From Hymenochaete sp. R1 (taxonomy: Eukaryota; Basidiomycota; Agaricomycetes; Hymenochaetales; Hymenochaetaceae), in NCBI GenBank assembly GCA_019400425.1, contig JAFREE010000026.1, positions 62,001 to 126,000 on the forward strand: a stretch of 64,000 bases of DNA, written 5' to 3'. Under the pieces are notes generated by a model that saw only the letters and a list, made by a program, of their open reading frames with translations, did no database searches and was not told the origin of the DNA. The stretch's first letter is position 1. The number at the start of each line of letters is the position of its first letter. Positions 44,864 through 56,018 of this stretch are shown in pieces. Both the position numbers and the translations under genes were made by a program.

Positions 44864-46662
44864 CTACGATTCCGGGCCCAGATTGAATATGGACCGGGAT
44901 TCAAGTTCGTTTTTCCACATGCGCCAGCTAATTCTGGTTTCGGGGTTAAGCTGCTGCAGGGTTTCAATGTAGGAATCCAGTCCTGAAATTTGGGGATTGC
45001 GAGAGAGATCGACCTCGTCCACGAGCAGTTCAAGTCGCAATAACGGGTTCCCGCCGTCCGTGTCGGTTGTCTCTGTTGAGAGCTGCTCCAGAGGAACCAA
45101 GTTCTCGATCCTCTCAGGTTGTACTACTATGGCGACTGAACGCAAGGAATCGAGACTGCGGAAACCGCGGAGCACGTTCGATATTTCAGACGCAAGGTCC
45201 CATGGATATGGCTCAAAGAACGCAAGCTGTAAGGATTCCAAAGCGGGGATGTAATGTATAAGCATCCGAGCGAGATTGAGACGTAATTCGTCGTAATCAT
45301 CATCATCATCAACATCACGGGTGTCCCGATATGCTTCGAGGCGCAAATTCCGTAGGTGAATGTAAGGCTCTGGGTGGAGAAAGAATTTCTCTTCGTAATC
45401 GGCAAATATGTCCAAGTCTGTACGACCGCTATAGATGTAGCGCATGTCCAATTGTTGGATGTTGGGTACTCGCAACGATCTCAGAAAGTTGAGAATATGA
45501 ACCTGATCGTCTATCCTGTAAGCCAAATAATAACCAGACGCTTTAAAACTCAATGATTGGAGTTGCTTGAGGTCGAAAACGTCTTGGACTTGTGGTGAGA
45601 TCTCAAGCTGATCGTCAATATCGTCATCAAGTACCAAGTCCAGTGTCAAAGAAGACAACGACTTCAACGATACTAGGAGAGTGCCAAAGCTCTCCGTATC
45701 CATGTGCTCCAAAGATGATACCCGCATGATGAGTTCCGAGCAGGAACTGAATGTGCCAGATATGGGTATGATTTGGTGAAGCAGCACCGTCGTGGCATTG
45801 AGGAACTTCCATGCCTTGAAAAGTCGATGGTAATTTGCTACAACTCGTGCAGAGTCGTCCGGATCGGACGTTACATCCGGTGATATGTGGGGAAGTGCGA
45901 TGCCCCGTACCGCTGAGAAATCTGGGTTTGGGGACAGCGCCAGGAAATGATTCACTGCCTTGTCGAAAGAGGAGGCCTGATAGTCACCAAAAACAAATGT
46001 TTCCACTCTATGCGTGTGAGGTGCGAGCAGCGCGTAACGAATGGCATTTCTTGTATAGCCTAATCCAAGATGCAGAGGCTGGTTGCGACTCATCGACAGC
46101 ATTCTATGCACCTGAGAAAGCGGAATGGCTGGTCCTATTTTCGACCACAATATGGGATTGGCGTAAGCCACGTCACGGAATCGACGATTGACCAAAGCCA
46201 ACTCGATTATTGCCCTTGCTTCGTTCTTGCCTCCAGAGTATTCAAAAACTACCTCTTTCATGATATTTGCTAAAGTTTCGTCAGGTAGGCTAGCTATCCC
46301 ATGGCGCCACGCTACCGGGACAAGGATAGTTGAGACGTTTTTTATTTTTGAGTCGACTGCTTTCAACGCGGCCACGAGGGCGTCTTTCGTCCGTTTAAGA
46401 TGACGAAATGCGATTCTAGTCCGGTTGTACGCCGCGGATTCCACTAGAAGACTGACCCAACTTAAGTGTGGTGAATGCTGGAATAGGGATGAGACGAATC
46501 TTACCTCTTGGCGTCTAGGAACTCTTCCGGCCACCACGTTTCGTCTCCAGGTGTTTGTATGGTGTTGCTCCCGCGAAGACCATTAACTCGATTGTAGACG
46601 TATTCGATGATTTCGAGGACTTCGCGTTCCTGCTGAAGGTCTGCACCCGAATGTTTGCGCAT
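44864..46662 (-). CDS. F-box/LRR-type protein, second family, copy 1
   Basis: Two exons, 46662-46505 and 46451-44864, encode 581 aa. The start ATG gives MRKHSGADLQQEREVLEIIEYVYNRVNG, which aligns with the start of copy 2 (MSKSSSIADDQRRQQ...TVYQRVNGG), so I prefer it over upstream frames. A coiled segment follows (FRHLKRTKDALVAALKAVD). Next is an F-box-like motif SLPDETLANIMKEVV, ending in ALVNRRFRDVAYANPILWSKIG. The remaining 400 residues have spaced Leu-rich stretches typical of agaric F-box/LRR-like proteins (SELIMRVSSLEHM, LSSLTLDLVL, PALESLQLAF). It would serve as an SCF substrate receptor; the target is unknown. The family differs from the F-box pair at 15.9-19.7 kb. Confidence 0.8.
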
Positions 46663-47625
46663 TCGATTCTATTGTACGTGCGTCAAGAGTCGATTGTAGG
46701 CTGGCACCGAAGTCGAGTTTCTGAAGTTCGTGGTGAAGAAGATGCTCCGAGTCAAGCTAAAATCAGATTTCGGCTGCGCGGCATGATTCGCGTATCGGCA
46801 GTGTCGGTTTCGTCGTCCCCCTTTAACCCTTCCCGTTGAACTTTTCGTGTGCTTGTAAAACTCGGGATGAGGATGGAGGAAGAAAAGGTCTTCATCGGGT
46901 TCAGAACTTAGCGGACTGGATACTCGTGGTGGTTTAAAAAAAGCTATTCAGGCGCCTACACAGGAACTCACACGCCACCCGTAAATGGACTCAAAGCTTT
47001 AAAATAAAATATCAAGTATAAATAAATAAAAGGACGTGCCATATTGATTTCTAAATCACCATTTTACTTCATCAACATCCCTAGCACACATAAAAGCTGT
47101 TAAGGAGAATGCGCAATGCGTGTTATCTGATTCAACGCTGATCGCGTACTATGGCGCTTCCAACATGTCCTTTCGAAGGCGCCGGGACTGAACTTTCCAA
47201 TAATAACGCGAACCACGCTCTGCCGTCTCCTGTCTCAGCCTTGTACTTGATAAGACAATGGCATTCCCTCGTAAACTCAAAGGGAAGGACGGTTAAAGGC
47301 ACGGTATCCGTAGCTTATAATGGAAAACATCAGGGGAGTGAGATCTTCAAGTTACGACGAATTGTAGAACTCGACAGACTACAGCACCCGTATCCATCAT
47401 ACTGAACCCTCTTTGACCTTATGTACAGGAACACGGTCAATCAAAGCTCAGTCAACACCTAAATATTAGTTTCTTGGAAAACATTCGGAAGTAATGGTCG
47501 AATTTGTGAAGAGATGTTATCATTAGAGGACAGGATTTTGCAGCAACTTTTGCTCAGAATAAATATACAAAATATAAAATAGTATGCACGACTTTTATTC
47601 GTGCGCGTTGAGCTGGGGGAATGCA
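46663..47625. other. Spacer between F-box copies 1 and 2
   Basis: 963 bp. Open frames upstream of the copy 1 start (around 46700-46890, minus strand) look partly protein-like and could be an extra 5' exon, but I found no splice join that keeps frame. The remainder is AT-rich with no supportable gene; the 84-codon plus-strand frame at 47151 has no motif. Confidence 0.4.
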
Positions 47626-49390
47626 TTATAAGTCCGAATGGAATAGGGATAAACTTTCATCCTGGTCCAACCACTTGAGCGTAGTAATTTGAGTCGCCGG
47701 ACTAAACTGTTGTAGGTGTTTGATACGGGTGCCCATCTCCAACATTTGAAGATTAGCTATACGTTGATCGTACCTAAAATCAATGAATATATCAAGCCGC
47801 GGTAGTATCTTCTCGTTGTAGCACATTGCAATCAATAAGTCCTCCAAAAAGGGCGGGGGACTGGTCATCTCGGCTTTCTCTGGCATGAGAACAGCAACTG
47901 ATCGGAGTCGGTCGAGATTGGACAGAGGACCTGGGTCTTGATAGGTGCCACGCAACATTTGAGGAAGGAAAAGCTGCAAAGATTCCAAAGCAGGAAAATA
48001 TCGCACGATGCATCTGGAGACACTGACAGGATTGTCATGGATACATAGGCTGTCCCCGTACTCTTCGTTGGCGAATACTTCAAGCTTCAAGCTTCGTAGG
48101 GACTTGTACGGCACCGGATGAAGGAAAAATTCAGATTCATCGTGTTTGAGGATATCCAAATCCTCTTCTGAATGGTAAACGAAACGTATATCTATTTCTT
48201 GAATGTTGGGTACACGGAAGGATCGCAGGAAGGAACGGAATTCAGAAACTCTGATAGTCCATTGTTCTCCAGTTATCTTGAACCTGAACGAATGTAGCTG
48301 TGGGAGGGCTATGATTTGGTCAGGTGGCACGGGCCACGAGTCTCTGGACTCGTCGTAGTCTGCCATCAAGACCATCGTTAATGAGGACAAAGATGAAAGG
48401 GAATGAAGAAGGTCGCAAAGCCTCTTCAGATTCACGCGCGTGGGGTTGTATGGTTGTATGATGAGCTCTGAGCAGGAGCCGAACGTACCAGGTGCGGGTA
48501 CTAGTTCGTACATCAGCACTTTTGAGGCATTAGGGAACTTCCATGCATTTAGAAGTTGATCAAAACTATTCTGTCTCCATTTTTCCGCGTATGTTTCCGG
48601 TATCGGAAAGCGCCGAATCAAAGCTGGAAGGGCGATGTTTCGAACACCCGGGAAGCTGAGGTTAGGAGAGATTGCCAAAAACTGCGACATTATGGAATCA
48701 AATTCGGACCATTCGTATCGACCCAAAACAAAAGTTTTGAGTCGGCGTGTGTGAGGAGCAAGCAATGCGTAACGGATGACATGTGTTTTGTTTCCGAATC
48801 CAAAGTGGATTGGACCCTTTCTGCTCATATGGAGCATCTCTTGAATTTGAGCAAGTGGAACATCCGATCCTATTTTCGACCATAGTGACGGGTTGGCGTA
48901 GACCACGTTACGGAATCGACGGTTAACCAATGCAAATCCCTTGATTGTAGGTATGTTGGACCACCGGCTCTCATGCACATCTCGTAACACCGCTCCCTTT
49001 ATAATCTCTGCGAGAACGTCTTCAGGGAGATTTGCCATTCCGTGATACTGCGACGCCGGAATGACGACTCTTGACAACCCATCCAACTTTTCTTCGATCA
49101 TGTTTAGCGAAGCAACGAGTAAAGTTTTTGTCTTTTTCAACCGATGATACGCGTTTATCGTGCGTTTATATGTAGACTCTATGAGGAGGCTTGTCTCGAA
49201 TGAGCTTGTTGAAAGACAGACAGCAAGATAGTAGGCGACTTCACCTTTTAAGGGCTACCTTATCCTCTGGCCACCATCCATCTCCGTATGCTGTTTTGTA
49301 TCCGCCATTCACCCGCTGGTACACAGTCCCAATAAAGTCGAGAAGTTGTTGACGCCGCTGATCGTCCGCTATGGAAGAAGACTTGCTCAT
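47626..49390 (-). CDS. F-box/LRR-type protein, second family, copy 2
   Basis: Two exons, 49390-49245 and 49189-47626, encode 569 aa. It is a clear paralogue of copy 1: matching N-terminus, an intron at the same place (phase 2, after WWPEDKVALK here and WWPEEFLDAK there), the coiled segment, and the F-box-like motif NLPEDVLAEIIKGAV...ALVNRRFRNVVYANPSLWSKIG. Leu-rich blocks such as SCSELIIQPYNP, LSSLSSLTMVL and PALESLQLFL line up as well. An upstream extension to 49510 is open but begins without an ATG, so the internal Met shared with copy 1 is the better start. It is probably a second SCF receptor that has diverged since the tandem duplication. Confidence 0.8.
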
Positions 49391-50342
49391 ACTTCGAAAG
49401 GTGTGCGCCAAAAGTTTGCGAAGGAGGTCAGGGTCAGGAAGAGAGAAACCAACCTTTTTTTGCGACCCGGGCGCGTCGTCGCCAATCAGGGCGTCGTGCG
49501 AACGGGTCACCGTGAGTAGGCGAGATTTGACAGGTTAGCGGTCCTCTATAGGGTCGACGGCGGATGCATGCCGAAAGTCGGTAAAGTATATCAATTGTGG
49601 GTCATTTCCTTGAATTTATAACTATAAGTCGCTGTTCGTAGAGTTCCAAATATGATGTGTTACCCAGATCGATCCATATCAAATAATAGCTTCGAGAATG
49701 GAGGATGAAAGCAGACGGATCTTCAGCAATTGTCGGAGGACCCGAACTCGGTGTCTCGACTATTTATCCACAAAACAAACCATGAATGACCACCCAGTCG
49801 TCCTCAGTTTGATTCGTATCACCAGTCCACTTTTATTCACTCATTCGACTCGTGTTTCTTCAGTACTAACAATAACTATAAACACGTTACAGATTTCTTA
49901 TAAGCATTAACAGCACTCAACATTACGAAGACTTGTGTGCATAAAGATGGGGGATGAACATCAGAGATATCGCATAAGAAGGCGGAGGTGGCGGAAGGCC
50001 AAAGGGGATCGCAGTCGCAGTCAGAGACGAAGATGGTAGCAAAGAAAGGAAACCCGGAAAAGCAGAGTGAAAATGTAAAACAGTAGCAGTGATAAGTTTC
50101 GTCGTGAAGGGAAATCTTGTGATGAGATCGAAGGTCAATTCCTGGTGTTTATCAGTCGGGTCGAAAGTGCATGTCAGGCGAAGGAACGAAAACATGGGGA
50201 AAAGTTCTGCGCGCTTCCAAAAAGATGCAGAATATTACGATATAAGTTGATAAATGAGTGTACTTTAAATTCTAAATGACACTGTTAGACGGTGTAGAGA
50301 ATTGCAAGTTTGAGGACACTCACCAGGGTCAGCAGTCGAACG
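49391..50342. other. Intergenic, no gene seen
   Basis: 952 bp. Minus-strand open frames around 49923-50195 are Phe/Leu/Ser-rich with no family motif. The part next to 50343 is the 3' flank of the PHD-finger gene and contains a possible 3' UTR intron donor (GGTGAGTG near 50325). Confidence 0.4.
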
Positions 50343-52892
50343 TCACCCTGTTTTACTTTCTTTCTCGCCATCCCCAAGAAGCAAGTAAGACTTATCTCCC
50401 TGATTCGGTCGAATAGGAGTCAAAGGGCTCGCTATGCTCTTCACACCAAGTAACGAACCTTGGCCCTTCCTTGCTAGCGGCGAGTCTCCTGAGGCCGACA
50501 AAGGTAGACCCAAGACGTTCCTCCCATCCCTTCCAGGTGCCCTACTAATCGGCGTATCATCTTCATGGCGGAAGGCACGTAAAGGAAGTCCATGGCCAAA
50601 CATCCCCAATCCTCCCGAGTCATCGAGTACGAATCCATAACCTGCGCTGCCGAGATTCGGGTACCGCTTGCCTCCATCCAAGGGCGTGTTTACCAGTCCG
50701 GTGTTTAGAGTCCATGGTACACCGAATGCAGGAGTTTTGATACCACCTAGAATGGAGCCTCCACCAGTAGCTTTCGGAGTGACAAAGGTAGGATACCTGG
50801 GGTAAGGGAGGATAGGAGATGAAGGGTCAAATGAGCCCGAAGGAAGTGGGTAGTCTGCTAGACCCATTCCTGATCCTGGAGTAAGAATGTGATGAACTTG
50901 AGGCGAGGCACTGAAGGTTTTCACATCGTCCCAAATCTTTCGATGGGAATAAGGAGAGTCACGCCGCACAGACGATTGCGGAGGTGTATGAACGACACTG
51001 CTGGAGCTCCAATCCCTCACAGGCGAGCTCGAGAAGAACACAACATCTCGTTTCGCGTTCGTCCGTGCCGGTTCCTCTTCTCCGGCGACGAAGATTGGTT
51101 GGCGCTGCCTTTGGGCATGTTGCGCAATAGTCTCCTCCAAAATTTGGGCAAGACATTCCGAGCAGAACCATGGTTCGTCCTTCGCGCCAAGTTCCCTTTC
51201 ACTGCTAACACCAATGCATTCTAAGTGGTACCAACAATCACATTCGTCGCATTGGACGGAACGCTTGCCATCACCAGAACTACCACAATTACAAGCGAAA
51301 CCGTTTTGCTTGTCTGTTGTCTGAGCACGTCGCTTACGTTGACGATATGCACGAACAGTGCGTTTGGAGAAAAGAGAATGTCGGGCATCCGAAGGGTCCG
51401 CCAAAAAATACAAGTTGCGAGGTTGTTGCGAAATAGAAGTTTCATCAACCGCAGAATGACTGAGAGATGGATCAGCTTGGAGGAGCACAGTCTTCCCTCG
51501 CCCACGACGAGGGACGTCGACGGGCTTTTCGGTCATTTGCTCCCATGTTATATGAGGTGCCTCCTCGACATCCACGTCCGATTCTAACTGGTCATCGCTA
51601 TCCGTGTCGTGGCTGAAATATTTATCGAGCCACTGCATACGATCGGTTTCATGAGCCTGAATGTCGCTCTTTCTTTGCCTCTCGCGAAGAGACCATGGAG
51701 GTTCTGAATCGAGCCATGTCAACTCAGCATTGGCATCTTGCGTTTGCCGGTACTCGACTTTGATACGTTTCTCGGAAGTCGTTACCGCGCGCCTCTTCTT
51801 TCCGACCGCCCGTTTCTTGGAAGGTGTGCCGAGGAGTTCGTCAGCGTCCTCCGGAGGGACGTTGAGTAGTACTCGACCAATGCCCTCGACTTCCGCGGGA
51901 TACAACTTTGCACATGCACGGGCACTTGAGCCTTTGAATGCTTCCAAGCGTTTACGCTTCTTCAGTTCCTTTTCGCTCTGCTCAGCTGAAGTTTTCTCGC
52001 ATGCTGCTGTCACTGTGTTAAGAGGAACCGGTGTACTTGAGGCGAGCCAGTCCATCGCATCTTGACTCAGCCCCTCAGTCGTATGAGGCGGTTTCTGAGG
52101 GGTTTGGGGCCTGCCATAAGTACCGTAGCCATTGGTCATCAAGCTATGTTCAAAGCTCTCCGCGCTCGTGGCCTGAAACAATTGGAGTCTTCTCCCTCGA
52201 GCAGGTGTAACGGTGATTCCAAGGCCTCCTTCTTGCTGAGTTAATGGGTCCTCCAATGAAAATTCGTTCTCCATCTGCAGTCGCTTCAGGTATTCTGGAC
52301 GACGGCTTTCAACCTCAGCGTCACGCAACTTCTGTAATGAGCTCATCTCGCCCCGAATGCGATCGAGTTCGCCACCGGGCTCTCGAAGTGCCTCGAAAGG
52401 CAGTAGTCGAGCTTCTACGCTGGCTACTCGAGTCGGTACTTCGCTCAGATGATCCGACGCTGAAATAACGGATGCTCGGCCTGAAATGTCATCTCGAGGG
52501 ACAGGCTCGAAAGCAACATCGAAAGAAGATGGTGTATCGCGCCCCGGCCTCTCCTTGAAAGGCGAAGAAAGTCCAAGTGTGACAGGCTCCGGTGTAGGCT
52601 GCGAGGACTGGGATGTTCGTGTTGGCGCAATATCAGAAGCATGGTCAACAAGGATAGGGGATGACTCGGTCTTCACGCTAAAGGAAAAGTCATGAGTGGA
52701 CATCGCCTTCGCCACAAACGTGTGCTTACAAAACAGGAGAAATCGATAGAGGCGATTGAAGTCTGAAGTTAAATAAAAGCGGGACATTCAATGAGAATTA
52801 TAACGGCAATAGGGGGGGTTAAAGACAATCTTACTCGATGAACTGCCCAGGTGTGTTTGCAGATGGTCGTCTATCAGGGCTGAAGACGGCAT
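50343..52892 (-). CDS. PHD-finger nuclear protein
   Basis: Two exons, 52892-52835 and 52762-50343, encode about 825 aa. One PHD zinc finger is clear at about residues 505-555: CNCG, then VQCDECDCWYHLECIG and WFCSEC, giving the C4-H-C3 pattern with the conserved Trp. Such fingers commonly read methylated histone H3 tails. The rest is largely disordered, with basic runs (KKRKRLEAF, KKRAVGKKRR) that could be nuclear localisation signals and an acidic stretch DTDSDDQLESDVDVEEA. The first 19 residues come from the short exon. The following 27 residues might contain a further small intron (a GTAAGC donor is visible), but I saw no frame-keeping acceptor. No second domain is visible, so the complex it belongs to cannot be told. 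It is divergent from Dnmt2. Confidence 0.8.
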
Positions 52893-53850
52893 GATATCAC
52901 TATGAGCCTTTGACGGATGGTTTTATAGATATAATGCTAACCTAGCTGCAGGTGTCATTGGCTGAGAAGGGCGGGGAGCATGCAACTCTATCTCTAGAGG
53001 TCTTAAAAACGTCCCGTGAGATTTAGCAATTCATCTTCAAACAGAGACAACATACCGAGAATGGACACGAGGAGCAGCAGACAGACCACTGACATGCCTA
53101 GAGCTTCTCAATATCAGCCTGAAAGCTTGATGCAACTGATAGATGCACATGTTGCTCACGTATGTGCTAGTGGAGACTCTGGAGACCCAACCTTGGCCTG
53201 AAAGAATGGTTGAAAAGCGCCATTATGTCCCACTCCGCTCCTGAAGTCCGATAAGTTGTTATCCAACAGCAACCTATAGGTGTTCACTTACATTCTAGGC
53301 GTAGGCAGATGAGTCTCCAGAGGGGAAAGATCATGGCGAGGGGAAGCTGTCACTGCCGAAAACCTGTTATATGCTGTTATTGGAGGGCTTTCTTTTCGTA
53401 AATGCCAAACACGAACCATGGATGGTTTTCGTCATCGCCTGATCCGTCCATATTAACATCTCCACCTCTTCTGCCAGTAGAAAACATATTATGGTCCATG
53501 TTCATCGTTGCTCAAAGTGTTTGATCTGATTCCTAAGACGGAGCAATGGGAAAGACTGATTCCGGGAGATTCGGCCACAAAAATCGAAAATCACTTGTTT
53601 CGAATGCGATAAAATGCTGCGAGTTTCGTGTGACTAAGAGGTTGAAAGTCCTGCTTTTCGTAAAATTATCTGCAAAATCCAGCGGCAAAGATGAAAGGGC
53701 GAAGGGCGGTGGGTGGTCGGGGAAAGGAGAAGAGGAATGAAGACAAGGCTGAAGCTGAAAGCGTCGACTGACTGAATGGTTGGCTTTCATTACGTAAGCT
53801 ATTTCGGTTATACGTCCCAGAATAGAAACTTTCGGTCTCAACATCATGTC
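52893..53850. other. Divergent region between PHD-finger gene and Dnmt2
   Basis: 958 bp between two head-to-head genes. Small open frames on both strands have no motif. It should contain both promoters; I do not recognise specific sites. Confidence 0.4.
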
Positions 53851-55348
53851 ATGTCCCATCTCAAAGCTTTGGAATTTTATAGTGGCATAGGTGGGCATTC
53901 CTTTCTTTGTGTTGAATATAACCTCTCTATTCAACTAATATCATTCAAGGTGGTTTACATCGAGCTCTGTCTCGGAGTGCAGTCAATGCTCTTGTCATAC
54001 GCGCTTTCGACTGGGATCAAACAGCCTGCCGCGTTTACGAAGCCAACTATGGGAGGAAACTTGTCCAGAGGGTACGCATATTTCACCTTAACACACATTT
54101 AACCCGACTGGTGTAGCAAGATAGACAGATATATCTATTTTGGATCCGTCGAAGTTCATGGAACTTGACGCTGATCTATGGCTTCTGTCGCCATCATGTC
54201 AACCATACACTGTTCTCAATCCTAATGCTAAAGGCGAAGATGATCCACGAGCAAAATCTTTCTTACATCTCGTCAATGATGTTATACCTGAACTGGCTAA
54301 ACTAGGTCGAGCTCCGAAATGGATACTCATGGAAAATGTTGCTGGCTTCGAGGTACTTTAGTCTCCCTTTTTGACGACAAGACCTCTGGCTAATCAAACT
54401 ACAAGACATCATCAACACGGCAGACTCTCATACAGACCCTAACGGCATGCAGCTACTGCACAAAAGAGTTTCTACTAACGCCTCTTCAATTCGGCATTCC
54501 CAACTCGCGGCTGCGATATTATACACTGGCGAAGGCTCGGCCGTTGTGTTTTGCGAATGCGTCTCCGGAATCACCTGAAATTCTTCGTCATATACCTGGG
54601 CACGGAGAGCCTTTCGTCGATAACCGTGATGGAGGGAAAGCAATTCCAGTAGAAGCTTATCTCGACGACAACATCGATGAGGCCGACATCAAGTCGCTAA
54701 AAATTCCTGATCGGGTGTTAGCGAAGTGGGGGAGATTATTTGATATTGTTCTTCCAAGTTCTCGAAGAACCTGCTGCTTTACTCGAGGTGAAGCTCACAT
54801 ATTCGTGGGGTACGATGCAATGTTTATGCCAAAGTATATCAGGTTACGCGAAGATGGTGGAACGGACAGGCTCGATATTACAAACGAACGAAGAGCTGGA
54901 TGTAAGTGAATTTACACGAGCTTCTCCAAAGCCCTCTCACGTACACGCTTTGTAGACCTCAGAGACGTTCGACAGATTTCTCGCTGCAAGACAGAACGAA
55001 GCTAGTAATGAGGAATCACTCAAAATACTTGAGCCATTACAATTACGGTATTTTTCGCCTTCCGAACTTCTCCGATTGTTCCACTTCACGACCCCACGGT
55101 TGCATTCAACCAACTCGGATAAGATGCCTATAGACTCGCATGACTTTACGTGGCCATCCGACGTGAGTGTCAAAACTAAATATCGCCTCATCGGGAACAG
55201 CGTCAACGTCGACGTCGTTCGAAATCTCATCGATTATCTTTTTGAAGGGGACGAAGTCAATCAGAAGGATAGGGTTGAGAATATGCGCGGTCTTAAGTCC
55301 CGAGGGGGTGAATATTCCAATGTGGGGGTGGGGATTGAACATGAATGA
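53851..55348 (+). CDS. DNMT2: Dnmt2-type tRNA cytosine-5 methyltransferase
   Basis: Six exons (53851-53890, 53950-54071, 54125-54352, 54406-54787, 54843-54901, 54956-55348) encode 407 aa. By family this enzyme methylates C38 of tRNA-Asp using SAM, although its fold is that of DNA methyltransferases. Motif I is LEFYSGIGGLH, split by the first intron. Motif IV with the catalytic Cys is SPSCQPYT. Motif VI is LMENVAGFE. Motif VIII is FGIPNSRLRYY. The CFT signature typical of Dnmt2 is present as CCFTRGYAK, again across an intron. The C-terminal motif X is KYRLIGNSVNVDVVRNL. There is no N-terminal regulatory domain, which argues against a Dnmt1 or DIM-2 type DNA methyltransferase. The small introns all restore motif continuity. 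Confidence 0.93.
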
Positions 55349-55638
55349 AATCATATTGATGTCATTAAAAAAAACTCATCTTTGGATGGGAACTGTTTCA
55401 TCGGTTCAAGAGATCGTGCTTAGTGTCGCAGTGCATTATTTGAATAAGCTATAGCTAATTATGAAATCCCGACGATGTACAACAAATCCAACCAGACAAT
55501 CATAAGAGATAAGAATGGTTTTGGTCTTGAACAGGTGTTTGCTTGTAAGAGACACACTGGGAATGCGTTACGTAAGCCTGAGTGGTGACCGCGATCGCAG
55601 CACTCGGCGCAGCGGACATTCCGCAACACACTTGACCA

Positions 55639-56018
55639 ATGACCAGTACGTGGCATTCCTTCGTTGACACTGTTTGCTATCTCATGAACAGATAGGAGGC
55701 AATCAGCGCGAAAAAGACCGTGAAAAGGCACAGAAGAAGGCTGCGGCCAACGCTAAGAAGCCCAAAGAGAGCAATACGAAGCTAGCGGCAAGGAAGGAAT
55801 CGTGCGTGTTACTGCAATCTTCAACGCTTTCATGCGCTTATGCACGTATTCTTTTACAGTGACGCAGACATTCTAAGGCAGAAGCAGGCGGTTAGTTCAA
55901 TTTCAAGATTTTTAAATATGTTGCGCTAGTCTTTAAGCTGACGAGATGTCCTTTTACGTTCGCCTAGGCTGCAGAGCTGAAGAAACAACAAACAATGGCA
56001 GGCGGAGGCGGCAAATAA
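55639..56018 (+). CDS. SERF / 4F5-family small protein
   Basis: Four exons, 55639-55645, 55696-55801, 55860-55890 and 55968-56018, encode 64 aa. The first coding exon is only 7 nt (ATGACCA). Spliced, the protein starts MTRGNQREKDREKAQKK, the signature of the SERF/4F5 family, and continues with ANAKKPKESNTKLAARKESD and LRQKQAAAELKKQQ. These are small, very basic, largely helical proteins; animal members change amyloid aggregation and may bind nucleic acid. The gene is too short and too split to appear as one open frame. It follows Dnmt2 on the same strand after 290 bp. Confidence 0.9.

Noticed and set aside
52700..52762. Extra 52-nt intron near the start of the PHD-finger gene (GTAAGC..TTTAG)
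   Set aside because: Removing it brings an in-frame stop, so read-through is the better model.
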